Shown one piece after another: positions 8,338-15,135 of a DNA stretch of 64,000 nucleotides. The notes below the pieces were generated by a model. That model had not been told where the DNA came from and ran no database searches. It saw only the letters and a program-made list of their open reading frames with translations. Source of the DNA: Microbacterium arborescens (lineage in GTDB: Bacteria; Actinomycetota; Actinomycetes; Actinomycetales; Microbacteriaceae); NCBI GenBank assembly GCA_003339645.1, contig QNUV01000041.1:806001-870000 (forward strand), in the 5' to 3' direction. The position numbers and the translations under genes were made by a program. Every line of letters starts with the position of its first letter. Positions within the stretch are counted from its first letter, which is position 1.

Positions 8338-9255
8338 TCAGCGATGCGGGCCGCGACCGAGGCCACGGCCGTCGCTGCCGTCACCCCGGTGCCGCAGATA
8401 CTTCTCGAACTCCTGCGCGATGGCGTCACCCGACGCCTCGGGCGAGTCCCATGTATCACGGGTCTGCACGAGCTGACGGATGTACTCCGTCATCTCCTCG
8501 TCGTCCGCTGCGGCGGCGTCGATCGTCGCCTCCCATGCGAGCGCGTCGCCGGGCAGGGAGCCGCGGGCGACTTTGGCGCCCGTGATGCTCTCGAGCTTGT
8601 CGAGGAGCGCGAGAGTCGCCTTGGGCGACGGCGAGTGTCCGGCGACATAGTGCGGGACGCTCGCCCACAGCGCCGCGGTGGGGATGCCGGCCTCTTCCGC
8701 GGCCGCGGCGATGACCGACAGGATGCCGACGGGCCCCTCATAGGTCGAGCGCTCCAGCCCCAGCGCGGCGCGCAGTTCGTCGTTATCGCTGCCGCTGAAG
8801 ACGGTGATGGGACGGGTATGGGGGACGTCGCTCATCATCGAGCCGAGCGCGACGACACCGGTGATGTCCTCACTCAGCGCGGCATCCACCAGCTCGGCCG
8901 CGAACGACTTCCAGGCCCGCGCCGGCTCGGCGCCGCTGAGGACCCACAGGCGCGTCCCTCGCGCGGTCGCGCGCGGACGCCAGATCGTCGCGTCCGGCCA
9001 CTTCAGCGAGCGGCGGCCATCAGCGTCGGCCTGGATGTGCGGCCGTGTGTACATGTAGTCGAAGTAGAGCTCGGGATCGACCGAGTAGACGGGGTCGTAG
9101 GGACGGGACTCGCGCAGCTGCGTCGCCGCCGCTGTCGCGGCCTCGCCGGCGTCGTTCCAACCGTCGAACGCGACCACGAGGACGCGGCGTCCCAGACTGT
9201 TCAACCCGTCCTCCGTTCCGAGCCGGCTCGCTCTGCGCGAGCGGGTCTGCTCCAC
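8338..9255 (-). CDS. PAC2-family protein (proteasome-assembly-chaperone-like fold)
   Basis: About 305 aa from GTG 9255. The N-terminal VLVVAFDGWNDAGEAATAAA and later SEDITGVVALGSMMSDVPHTRP and GIPTAALWASVPHYVA are characteristic of the bacterial PAC2 (DUF75-related) family, which is common in actinobacteria and has no settled biochemical role. The C-terminus is polar and Gly/Arg-rich. The start is uncertain: the frame is open to 9459, but residues before GTG 9255 overlap the divergent HAD promoter. Internal GTG codons near VLVVAF are also possible. It converges with uppP. Confidence 0.82.
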   Translation of the reverse strand: MEQTRSRRASRLGTEDGLNSLGRRVLVVAFDGWNDAGEAATAAATQLRESRPYDPVYSVDPELYFDYMYTRPHIQADADGRRSLKWPDATIWRPRATARGTRLWVLSGAEPARAWKSFAAELVDAALSEDITGVVALGSMMSDVPHTRPITVFSGSDNDELRAALGLERSTYEGPVGILSVIAAAAEEAGIPTAALWASVPHYVAGHSPSPKATLALLDKLESITGAKVARGSLPGDALAWEATIDAAAADDEEMTEYIRQLVQTRDTWDSPEASGDAIAQEFEKYLRHRGDGSDGRGLGRGPHR

Positions 9256-9313
9256 GATACGCCGCGGCCGGCGCGTGCGGGTCGGGCCACGCGGCGTCTC
9301 AGCCCTGCGTCGG

Positions 9314-9319
9314 TAACAT
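9314..9319 (+). promoter_or_regulatory. -10 element (TAACAT), leaderless start of the HAD phosphatase
   Basis: TAACAT, then 7 bases, then ATG 9327. It lies in the 71-base divergent gap with the PAC2 gene. Confidence 0.55.
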
Positions 9320-9326
9320 GGTGCGG

Positions 9327-10007
9327 ATGACTTCTCGTTCCCCCGCCGCGGTCCTTTGGGACATGGACGGCACGCTCGTCGACACCGAACCGTACTGGAT
9401 GGCCGCGGAGGGCCCCCTCGTCGAGAGCTTCGGGGGAGTGTGGACCCCCGAGCAGGCACTCAGCCTCGTGGGGCTGGGGCTCGAGGACTCCGCCCGCATC
9501 CTGCAGGATGCCGGCGTCCGTATGCACACGCACGAGATCATCGACCATCTGACCGAGACCGTCTCGGGGCAGCTGCGGATCGGCGGAACGCCGTTCCGCC
9601 CCGGCGCCCGCGAGCTGCTCTCGGGGCTTCGCGAAGCCGGTATCAAGACGGCCCTCGTGACGATGTCTATGCGCAGCATGGCCGACACCGTCGTGTCGTC
9701 GATCCCGTTCGAGGCGTTCGACGTCGTCATCGCCGGCGATGAGGCGACGCGACCCAAGCCGCACCCCGACCCGTATCTGCAGGCGTGCGAGGCGCTCGGG
9801 GTCGACGTCGCCGACACCGTCGCGATCGAGGATTCTCCCAACGGCCTGCGCTCCGCGGTCGCCTCGGGCGCCGTCGCTCTGGGCGTGCCGCTGATGGTGC
9901 CCCTCCACGGGCTCGGCGCACACGCGCTCTGGGACTCACTCGCGGGACGCTCGGTGTCCGATCTGGCTGACCTGTTCTCCCTCCACCGACTCGGAGCCTC
10001 CGCATGA
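9327..10007 (+). CDS. HAD-superfamily hydrolase (beta-phosphoglucomutase/phosphatase-like)
   Basis: The product is 226 aa. Motif I DMDGTLVDT has nucleophile Asp12 and acid/base Asp14. A helical cap domain fills about residues 20-90. Motif II is ALVTMSMRS and motif III is ATRPKPHPDPY with its lysine. Motif IV is IEDSPNGLRSA. This order is typical of subfamily I HAD phosphatases of small sugar phosphates or nucleotides; the substrate is unknown. ATG 9327 is set by the leaderless spacing. In-frame ATG 9318 and GTG 9321 overlap or abut the -10 and are unlikely. Its stop overlaps the trmI start by 4 bases (ATGA). Confidence 0.93.
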   Translation: MTSRSPAAVLWDMDGTLVDTEPYWMAAEGPLVESFGGVWTPEQALSLVGLGLEDSARILQDAGVRMHTHEIIDHLTETVSGQLRIGGTPFRPGARELLSGLREAGIKTALVTMSMRSMADTVVSSIPFEAFDVVIAGDEATRPKPHPDPYLQACEALGVDVADTVAIEDSPNGLRSAVASGAVALGVPLMVPLHGLGAHALWDSLAGRSVSDLADLFSLHRLGASA

Positions 10008-11014
10008 CCGACGATCTCCAGCCGCGCGGCCCGTTCCGCTACGGCGACCGCGTCCAGTTGACCGGCCCCAAGGGACGGATGCACACGATCACCCTCCGCG
10101 AGGGAGGAGAGCTGCACACTCACCACGGCGTCCTGCGGCACGAGGTGCTCGTGGGTCAGCCCGACGGTTCGGTGGCGACCAACAGCGGCGGGCACGAGTA
10201 TCTGGCGCTTCGGCCTCTGCTCCGCGACTTCGTCATGTCGATGCCGCGCGGCGCCGCGATCGTCTATCCGAAGGACGCGGCCCAGATCCTGGCCGCGGCG
10301 GACATCTTCCCCGGAGCCACTGTCGTCGAGGCGGGAGTCGGCTCGGGTGCCCTGTCGCTCTGGCTCCTTCGCGCGATCGGCGACCAGGGGCGGCTCGTGT
10401 CGTTCGAGCGCCGCGGCGAGTTCGCCGAGGTGGCCGAAGCGAACGTGGCCACGTTCACGGGCGGCACCCCCGCGAACTGGTCCATCGTCGTCGGGGATCT
10501 CGTCGAAAGCCTGCCGGGCGCCGTCGAGCCGGGGACCGTCGACCGCGTCGTCCTCGACATGCTCGCTCCCTGGGAGTGCATCGACGTCGTCGCCGACGCG
10601 CTGGCCCCGGGCGGCGTCGTGCTCTGCTATGTCGCGACGGCCACCCAGCTCAGCCGTGTTGCCGAGTATCTCCGCGGCACCGGCCTGTTCACCGATCCCG
10701 ACGCGTCCGAGACGATGATCCGCGGCTGGCACGTCGAGGGTCTGGCCGTGCGCCCCGATCATCGCATGGTCGCCCACACGGGCTTCCTCATCACCGCGCG
10801 CCGCCTCGCCCCCGGGGCGATCCCGCCCGATGTCCGAAAGCGGGCATTGAAGAAGCCGTCGTACGACGACGCGGACGTCGAGATCTGGACCCCGGGCGCC
10901 GTCGGAGACCGCGAGATCACGGACAAGAACCTGCGCAAGCGCGTGCGGGAGGCCCAGCGCGCGGCGCGCAGCTCGGTGTCCACGTCGGACGGGCACGACG
11001 GCGACTCCGCGTAG
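10004..11014 (+). CDS. trmI: tRNA (adenine-N1)-methyltransferase TrmI
   Basis: The product is 336 aa. A small N-terminal beta domain (RGPFRYGDRVQLTGPKGRMHTI) precedes a Rossmann methylase with SAM motif VVEAGVGSGALSLWLL, acidic loop VSFERRGEF and DRVVLDMLAPWE. This matches the TrmI/Gcd14 family, which makes m1A58 in the T-loop of tRNAs as a tetramer. The C-terminal 60 residues are basic and probably bind tRNA. It is translationally coupled to the HAD gene by an ATGA overlap. In mycobacteria trmI lies near the Pup-proteasome genes, none of which follow here. Confidence 0.95.
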   Translation: MTDDLQPRGPFRYGDRVQLTGPKGRMHTITLREGGELHTHHGVLRHEVLVGQPDGSVATNSGGHEYLALRPLLRDFVMSMPRGAAIVYPKDAAQILAAADIFPGATVVEAGVGSGALSLWLLRAIGDQGRLVSFERRGEFAEVAEANVATFTGGTPANWSIVVGDLVESLPGAVEPGTVDRVVLDMLAPWECIDVVADALAPGGVVLCYVATATQLSRVAEYLRGTGLFTDPDASETMIRGWHVEGLAVRPDHRMVAHTGFLITARRLAPGAIPPDVRKRALKKPSYDDADVEIWTPGAVGDREITDKNLRKRVREAQRAARSSVSTSDGHDGDSA

Positions 11015-11017
11015 ACT
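11012..11017 (+). promoter_or_regulatory. -10 element (TAGACT), leaderless start of the FKBP lipoprotein
   Basis: TAGACT overlaps the end of trmI. It is followed by 6 bases and then GTG 11024. Confidence 0.6.
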
Positions 11018-11023
11018 GGCGCG

Positions 11024-11986
11024 GTGCGTAGGATCATCGCCGCCGCCGGCGCTCTCTCCCTGACCGTGCTCGCTCTGACGGCCTGTGCGACGCCGTCCTC
11101 GGGCTCGGAGTCGTGCACGCGCGACGTATCCGGGTCGACGGCGCTCGACCTCATCGACGTCACCGACACGGAGGTGGGCACCAAGCCCGCCGTCGCGCTA
11201 TCGGCGCCGGTCCACGTCGACGGCCTCGCGGCACGCGACGCCGTCACGGGAGACGGTCGCGCGATCACGAGCGACGCTCAAGACGTCGTCTTCGACCTGA
11301 CCGTCCTCGACGGGTCGTCCGGCGCGCCGATCGCGGCATCCGGTTACACCGGCACGCTATCGGAGGTGTACCCGCTCGACAGCTGGGAGGCGACCTTCCC
11401 GGGACTCGTCGACGCCCTCCACTGCGCGACTGAGGGATCCCGCGTGGTGATGGCCCTCGGTCCCGACGAGGTCACGGCAGACACCCGCGCCCGCTTCGGA
11501 ATGACCGAGGATGCGACGACGGTCGTCGTGCTCGACCTGCAGAAGGTCTACCTCGCCGCCGCCGACGGCGCGGACCAGTTCAACGACCGCCCCGGCATGC
11601 CCTCGGTCGTGCTGGCCCCCGACGGGCGCCCCGGAATCGTCATCCCCGATAACGCTCCGCCGAGCGACCTCGCCGTCGAGGTGCTGAAGAAGGGCGATGG
11701 CCCCGAGGTGACCGGAGACGTCCCGGTTCGAGTGCACTACACCGGCGTGACGTGGGCCGACGAGAAGGTCTTCGACAGCACGTGGGGTCGCGGCGCCCAG
11801 CCCATGGAACTCGACAGCACGGTCCCCGGCTTCGCGGATGCGCTCCGCGGTCAGACGGTCGGCTCGCAGATCCTCGTGGTCATCCCGCCCGACCAGGGTT
11901 ACAGCGATACGGCGCAGGGCGCGATTCCCGCGAACTCGACGCTCGTCTTCGTCGTCGACATCCTCGGCCTCGACGCCGCGTCCTGA
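11024..11986 (+). CDS. FKBP-type peptidyl-prolyl isomerase lipoprotein with two FKBP-like domains
   Basis: The product is 320 aa. Residues 1-21 are a lipoprotein signal peptide with lipobox LTAC, so Cys21 should be lipidated by Lgt and the protein anchored outside the membrane. A first, degenerate FKBP-like unit spans about 35-185 (GYTGTLSEVYP, FPGLVDALHCATEGSRVV). A canonical FKBP domain occupies about 220-318 (VHYTGVTWADEKVFDSTW, VPGFADALRGQTVGSQILVVIPPDQGY). The second should catalyse proline isomerisation in exported proteins. The first lacks several pocket aromatics and may only bind. It stands between trmI and pafB, each with its own promoter. Confidence 0.93.
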   Translation: MRRIIAAAGALSLTVLALTACATPSSGSESCTRDVSGSTALDLIDVTDTEVGTKPAVALSAPVHVDGLAARDAVTGDGRAITSDAQDVVFDLTVLDGSSGAPIAASGYTGTLSEVYPLDSWEATFPGLVDALHCATEGSRVVMALGPDEVTADTRARFGMTEDATTVVVLDLQKVYLAAADGADQFNDRPGMPSVVLAPDGRPGIVIPDNAPPSDLAVEVLKKGDGPEVTGDVPVRVHYTGVTWADEKVFDSTWGRGAQPMELDSTVPGFADALRGQTVGSQILVVIPPDQGYSDTAQGAIPANSTLVFVVDILGLDAAS

Positions 11987-12008
11987 GTCGGGCTCCGGCG
12001 CGCCCGCC

Positions 12009-12014
12009 TAGAAT
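12009..12014 (+). promoter_or_regulatory. -10 element (TAGAAT), leaderless start of pafB
   Basis: TAGAAT, then 7 bases, then ATG 12022. This is the promoter of the pafB-pafC pair. Confidence 0.6.
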
Positions 12015-12021
12015 CGAAGGC

Positions 12022-13023
12022 ATGTCCATCACGCCCACTCGCGTCCCTCCCGAGGAACGCCTGGTCAACCTCGTCGTCGCGCTCATGGCGACCGAGCAGG
12101 GGGTGACGAAGGACACGATCCTGGGGTCCGTGTCGGGTTATCGCGAGCAGGCCGAGTCGGGTGCGCGTCGCGAAGCGCTCGAGAAGATGTTCGAACGCGA
12201 CAAGGAGAACCTGCGCGGACTCGGCGTCCCGATCGAGACCATCGGCGATTACGCCGACCCGGACGATCTCCGCGAGGCGCGCTACCGCATCCCGCCGACC
12301 GAGTACGAGCTGCCCGCCGACATCACCTTCACCCCCGCCGAGCTGGCGGTCCTCACGCTCGCCGGGGGAGTGTGGGGCGAGCACACACTGTCGACCGGTG
12401 CACGTTCGGGACTGCGCAAGATCCGGTCGCTCGGAATCGAGGTCGACGAGCCGATCATCGGCTTCGCACCGCGGCTCGACCTGCACGATGCATCGTTCCT
12501 GCCCTTGCAGCGGGCGATCGAGCAGGCTCGCGAGGTGGAGTTCGACTACCTGCGTCCCGGCTCCGAACGGCCACGGCATCGCCGGGTGCGCCCCTTCGCC
12601 CTCGTGGAGTACGAGGCCCGGTGGCACCTCTTCGGGTGGGACACCGGGGTCGAAGCCGAGCGGACGTTCCTGCTCTCGCGGATCCTCGGCGACGTCGTCG
12701 TCACCCGCCAGGGATTCGACGAGACGCTCCGAGCCGGCGCCGGCGAACGCGCGCTGGCGGGTCTTCGCGACGTCGCCCGCCGCCAGATCAGCACGGTCAT
12801 GGTGGTGCCCGGAACGGAGGCGGAGCTTCGTCTGCGCCGTCGAGCCCGTGCCGGGACGGCGACGGGGCGACAGCTGGACGTCCCCTTCGTCGACCTCGAG
12901 GTCTTCGCCGACGAACTCGCTTCGTACGGGCCCGAGGTGATGGTCCTCGAGCCGGTCGGGCTCCGGGATGCCGTTGTACAGCGGCTGCGCGCGGCACGCG
13001 ATCGATCGGCTGCGCCCTCATGA
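12022..13023 (+). CDS. pafB: WYL-domain transcriptional regulator PafB
   Basis: The product is 333 aa. The N-terminal winged helix is at about 10-90 (RLVNLVVALMATEQGVTKDTILGSVSGY). A WYL domain follows at about 160-250 (VEFDYLRPGSERPRHRRVRPFALVEYEARWHLFGWD), then a WYL C-terminal extension. In mycobacteria PafB with PafC activates the main RecA/LexA-independent DNA-damage response, sensing single-stranded DNA through the WYL domains. The ATGA overlap with pafC implies equal synthesis of the partners. Despite the name (proteasome accessory factor), no Pup or proteasome gene is nearby. Confidence 0.94.
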   Translation: MSITPTRVPPEERLVNLVVALMATEQGVTKDTILGSVSGYREQAESGARREALEKMFERDKENLRGLGVPIETIGDYADPDDLREARYRIPPTEYELPADITFTPAELAVLTLAGGVWGEHTLSTGARSGLRKIRSLGIEVDEPIIGFAPRLDLHDASFLPLQRAIEQAREVEFDYLRPGSERPRHRRVRPFALVEYEARWHLFGWDTGVEAERTFLLSRILGDVVVTRQGFDETLRAGAGERALAGLRDVARRQISTVMVVPGTEAELRLRRRARAGTATGRQLDVPFVDLEVFADELASYGPEVMVLEPVGLRDAVVQRLRAARDRSAAPS

Positions 13024-13979
13024 GCGCGCAGCCCGTCGTGGCGACCGACCGCGCCGCGCTGATCCTCCAGCTCGTCCCGTACCTCATCGCCCAGGGCGAG
13101 GTGACCGTGGCGGATGCCGCGCGCGATTTCGACGTCGACCCGCAGCAGATGCGCGCGATGGTCGAGAAGCTCACCGTCATCGGGCTCCCCGGCGAGGGCG
13201 GATTCTGGCAGATGGCGAACGATCTGTTCGACATCGACTGGGACCTCCTCGACAGGGAGGACCGCATCGTCATCACCAACACGGTGGGTCTGGAGCGATC
13301 ACCCCGCCTCACCGCGCGCGAAGCCGCCGCACTGCTGGCCGGACTCCAGCTCGCCGCGGCCGTTCCCGGCGTCGGCGACAGCGGCATCGTGCAGGGTCTC
13401 CTCGCGAAGCTCGCGCGCGGCGCCGGCCAGACTCCCGCCGATGTCATCGTCGCACCCGCGCCCGTCGACGACGTGCGCGAGACGGTCGCGCGCGCGCTCC
13501 GCGCTCATGTCGCCGTCGCGTTCACCTACACCGCCCCCGATGCTCAGCCCACGACGCGCACCGTGGATCCGGTCAAGGTCACGATCTCAGCCGGGCAGTG
13601 GTACCTCCAGGGCTGGTGCCATACCCGCCGTGCCATGCGGACCTTTCACCTCGACCGCGTCACCGCGCCCGCGCTCACCGACATCCCGGCCCTCCACTCG
13701 TCCGAGCCGGTTCCCGAGCTGTTCCAACCGGGCGACGACGAGGTGCTCGCCGAGATCCGCTACCCGTCCCACGCAGCATCCGTGGTCGGCGAATTCCTCG
13801 CCAACGCGCAGGTGCAGGACGAGGGCGCGTCGCATACGGCGTTCATCCGCGTCGCCGATCCTCGATCGCTGAAACGGCTGGTGGCTCGCAGCGGCGGCAG
13901 CATCGAAGTCGTCGCTCCGCCGGACGCGCGGCGAGCCGCCCATGATTGGGCCCAGGCGGGCCTGGACCAGTACGACTGA
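13020..13979 (+). CDS. pafC: WYL-domain transcriptional regulator PafC
   Basis: The product is 319 aa, paralogous to PafB. The N-terminal helix-turn-helix lies at about 10-75 (ILQLVPYLIAQGEVTVADAARDF). The WYL domain is at about 155-225 (VAVAFTYTAPDAQPTTRTVDPVKV, GQWYLQGWCHTRRAMRTFHLDRV). A C-terminal extension follows. It starts inside the pafB stop (ATGA), so translation is coupled and a PafBC heterodimer is expected. tatA follows 61 bases later with its own promoter. Confidence 0.94.
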   Translation: MSAQPVVATDRAALILQLVPYLIAQGEVTVADAARDFDVDPQQMRAMVEKLTVIGLPGEGGFWQMANDLFDIDWDLLDREDRIVITNTVGLERSPRLTAREAAALLAGLQLAAAVPGVGDSGIVQGLLAKLARGAGQTPADVIVAPAPVDDVRETVARALRAHVAVAFTYTAPDAQPTTRTVDPVKVTISAGQWYLQGWCHTRRAMRTFHLDRVTAPALTDIPALHSSEPVPELFQPGDDEVLAEIRYPSHAASVVGEFLANAQVQDEGASHTAFIRVADPRSLKRLVARSGGSIEVVAPPDARRAAHDWAQAGLDQYD

Positions 13980-14007
13980 CGCGGGCTCCGGCACAAAATC
14001 CTCGGGT

Positions 14008-14013
14008 TAGACT
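14008..14013 (+). promoter_or_regulatory. -10 element (TAGACT) of tatA
   Basis: TAGACT lies 27 bases before ATG 14041, leaving a short leader that carries GAGGAG. This is a Shine-Dalgarno start, unlike most neighbours. Confidence 0.5.
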
Positions 14014-14040
14014 GTGCGAAACGATCGACGAGGAGACTCA

Positions 14041-14289
14041 ATGAGCAATCTGTTCGCAGGTCCGCACCTGTGGATCCTACTCATCGTCATCCTGCTGCTC
14101 TTCGGTGCCGCGAAGCTGCCGGCGCTGGCGAAGAGCATGGGACAGTCGGCCCGCATCTTCAAGGGTGAGATGAAGGCCATGAAGGACGACGATGCCACGG
14201 CCGGCACCGCCACCTCGACGACCGCTGACGTCGCACCCGTCGAGAAGCCCGCGGACCCGAAGAGCGGTCCCGCAGCTCCCACGCCGTAG
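14041..14289 (+). CDS. tatA: Sec-independent protein translocase subunit TatA
   Basis: The product is 82 aa. One N-terminal membrane helix (about residues 9-23, PHLWILLIVILLLFGA) is followed by the FGAAKLPALAKSMGQSARIFKGEMK hinge and amphipathic helix of TatA, then a disordered acidic, Ala/Pro-rich tail. It forms the size-adjusting pore complex that exports folded twin-arginine proteins. GAGGAG precedes ATG 14041. tatC follows after 6 bases, completing a minimal TatA-TatC pair; no tatB is in the window. Confidence 0.96.
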   Translation: MSNLFAGPHLWILLIVILLLFGAAKLPALAKSMGQSARIFKGEMKAMKDDDATAGTATSTTADVAPVEKPADPKSGPAAPTP

Positions 14290-14295
14290 TCGCGC

Positions 14296-15135
14296 GTGGT
14301 GACGGCTGAGCGCACGCGCTCAGGGGCGGAAGGCGCGCCCCGGCGCGACAAGCGCATGTCCCTCGGACAGCACCTCATCGAGCTTCGACGACGCCTCATC
14401 ATCTCGGCGCTCGCGCTCGTGGCGTCGATGGTGGTGTCGTTCTTCCTCACCGACTGGATCATCTGGGCGATGACCGAGCCGATCCGCGTCGTCGCTGAGC
14501 AGCGCGGCGACACCGAAGCCGTCAAGCTGATGTACTCGACGATCACCGGCCCGTTCGACATGCGGCTGCGGATCTCGTTCTCCGTCGGCATCATCCTCTC
14601 CGCGCCGATCTGGCTCTGGCAGATCTGGGCCTTCCTCATGCCGGGGCTCACGCGCAAAGAAGTCCGGTACACGGTCGGCTTCGTCTCCGCCGCTGTTCCG
14701 CTCTTCTTCGCGGGCGTCTACACCGGATGGCTCGTGATGCCCCACATCGTCGAGATCATGGCAACGTTCTCGCCGGAGGCCTCCGCCAACTTCTACGAGG
14801 GCAAGTACTACTACGACTTCGTCTTCAAGCTGCTGCTCGTCGTCGGTGTCGCGTTCATCATCCCCGTGTTCCTCGTGGCCCTGAACTTCGCGGGGATCAT
14901 GAGCGGCAAGGCGATCCTCAAGGGGTGGCGCGTCGCCATCCTTATCGCCGTCGTATTCTCGGGCCTCGCAACACCGGCCGCCGACATCGTGAGCATGCTG
15001 ATGCTGGCCTCGATCCTGACCGTCCTCTACTTCGCCGCCGCGGCCCTCTCGCTCCTGCTCGACCTGCGACGGTCGCGCCGCGCGCCCGAGCTGACCGTTC
15101 CCGGTCCGCCTCCGACGACCGATCCGCTCGCGTGA
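14296..15135 (+). CDS. tatC: Twin-arginine translocase subunit TatC
   Basis: The product is about 279 aa, a six-helix membrane protein. The N-terminal MSLGQHLIELRRRLI is the conserved cytosolic start that binds the twin-arginine signal, and further TatC marks include FLMPGLTRKEVRY and YYDFVFKLLLVVGVAFIIPVFLVAL. The N-terminus ahead of MSLGQ is a charged extension; GTG 14296 or 14299 is the likely start, but ATG 14356 cannot be excluded. Its stop overlaps the helY start (GTGA), the usual actinobacterial order tatA-tatC-helY. Confidence 0.95.
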   Translation: MVTAERTRSGAEGAPRRDKRMSLGQHLIELRRRLIISALALVASMVVSFFLTDWIIWAMTEPIRVVAEQRGDTEAVKLMYSTITGPFDMRLRISFSVGIILSAPIWLWQIWAFLMPGLTRKEVRYTVGFVSAAVPLFFAGVYTGWLVMPHIVEIMATFSPEASANFYEGKYYYDFVFKLLLVVGVAFIIPVFLVALNFAGIMSGKAILKGWRVAILIAVVFSGLATPAADIVSMLMLASILTVLYFAAAALSLLLDLRRSRRAPELTVPGPPPTTDPLA

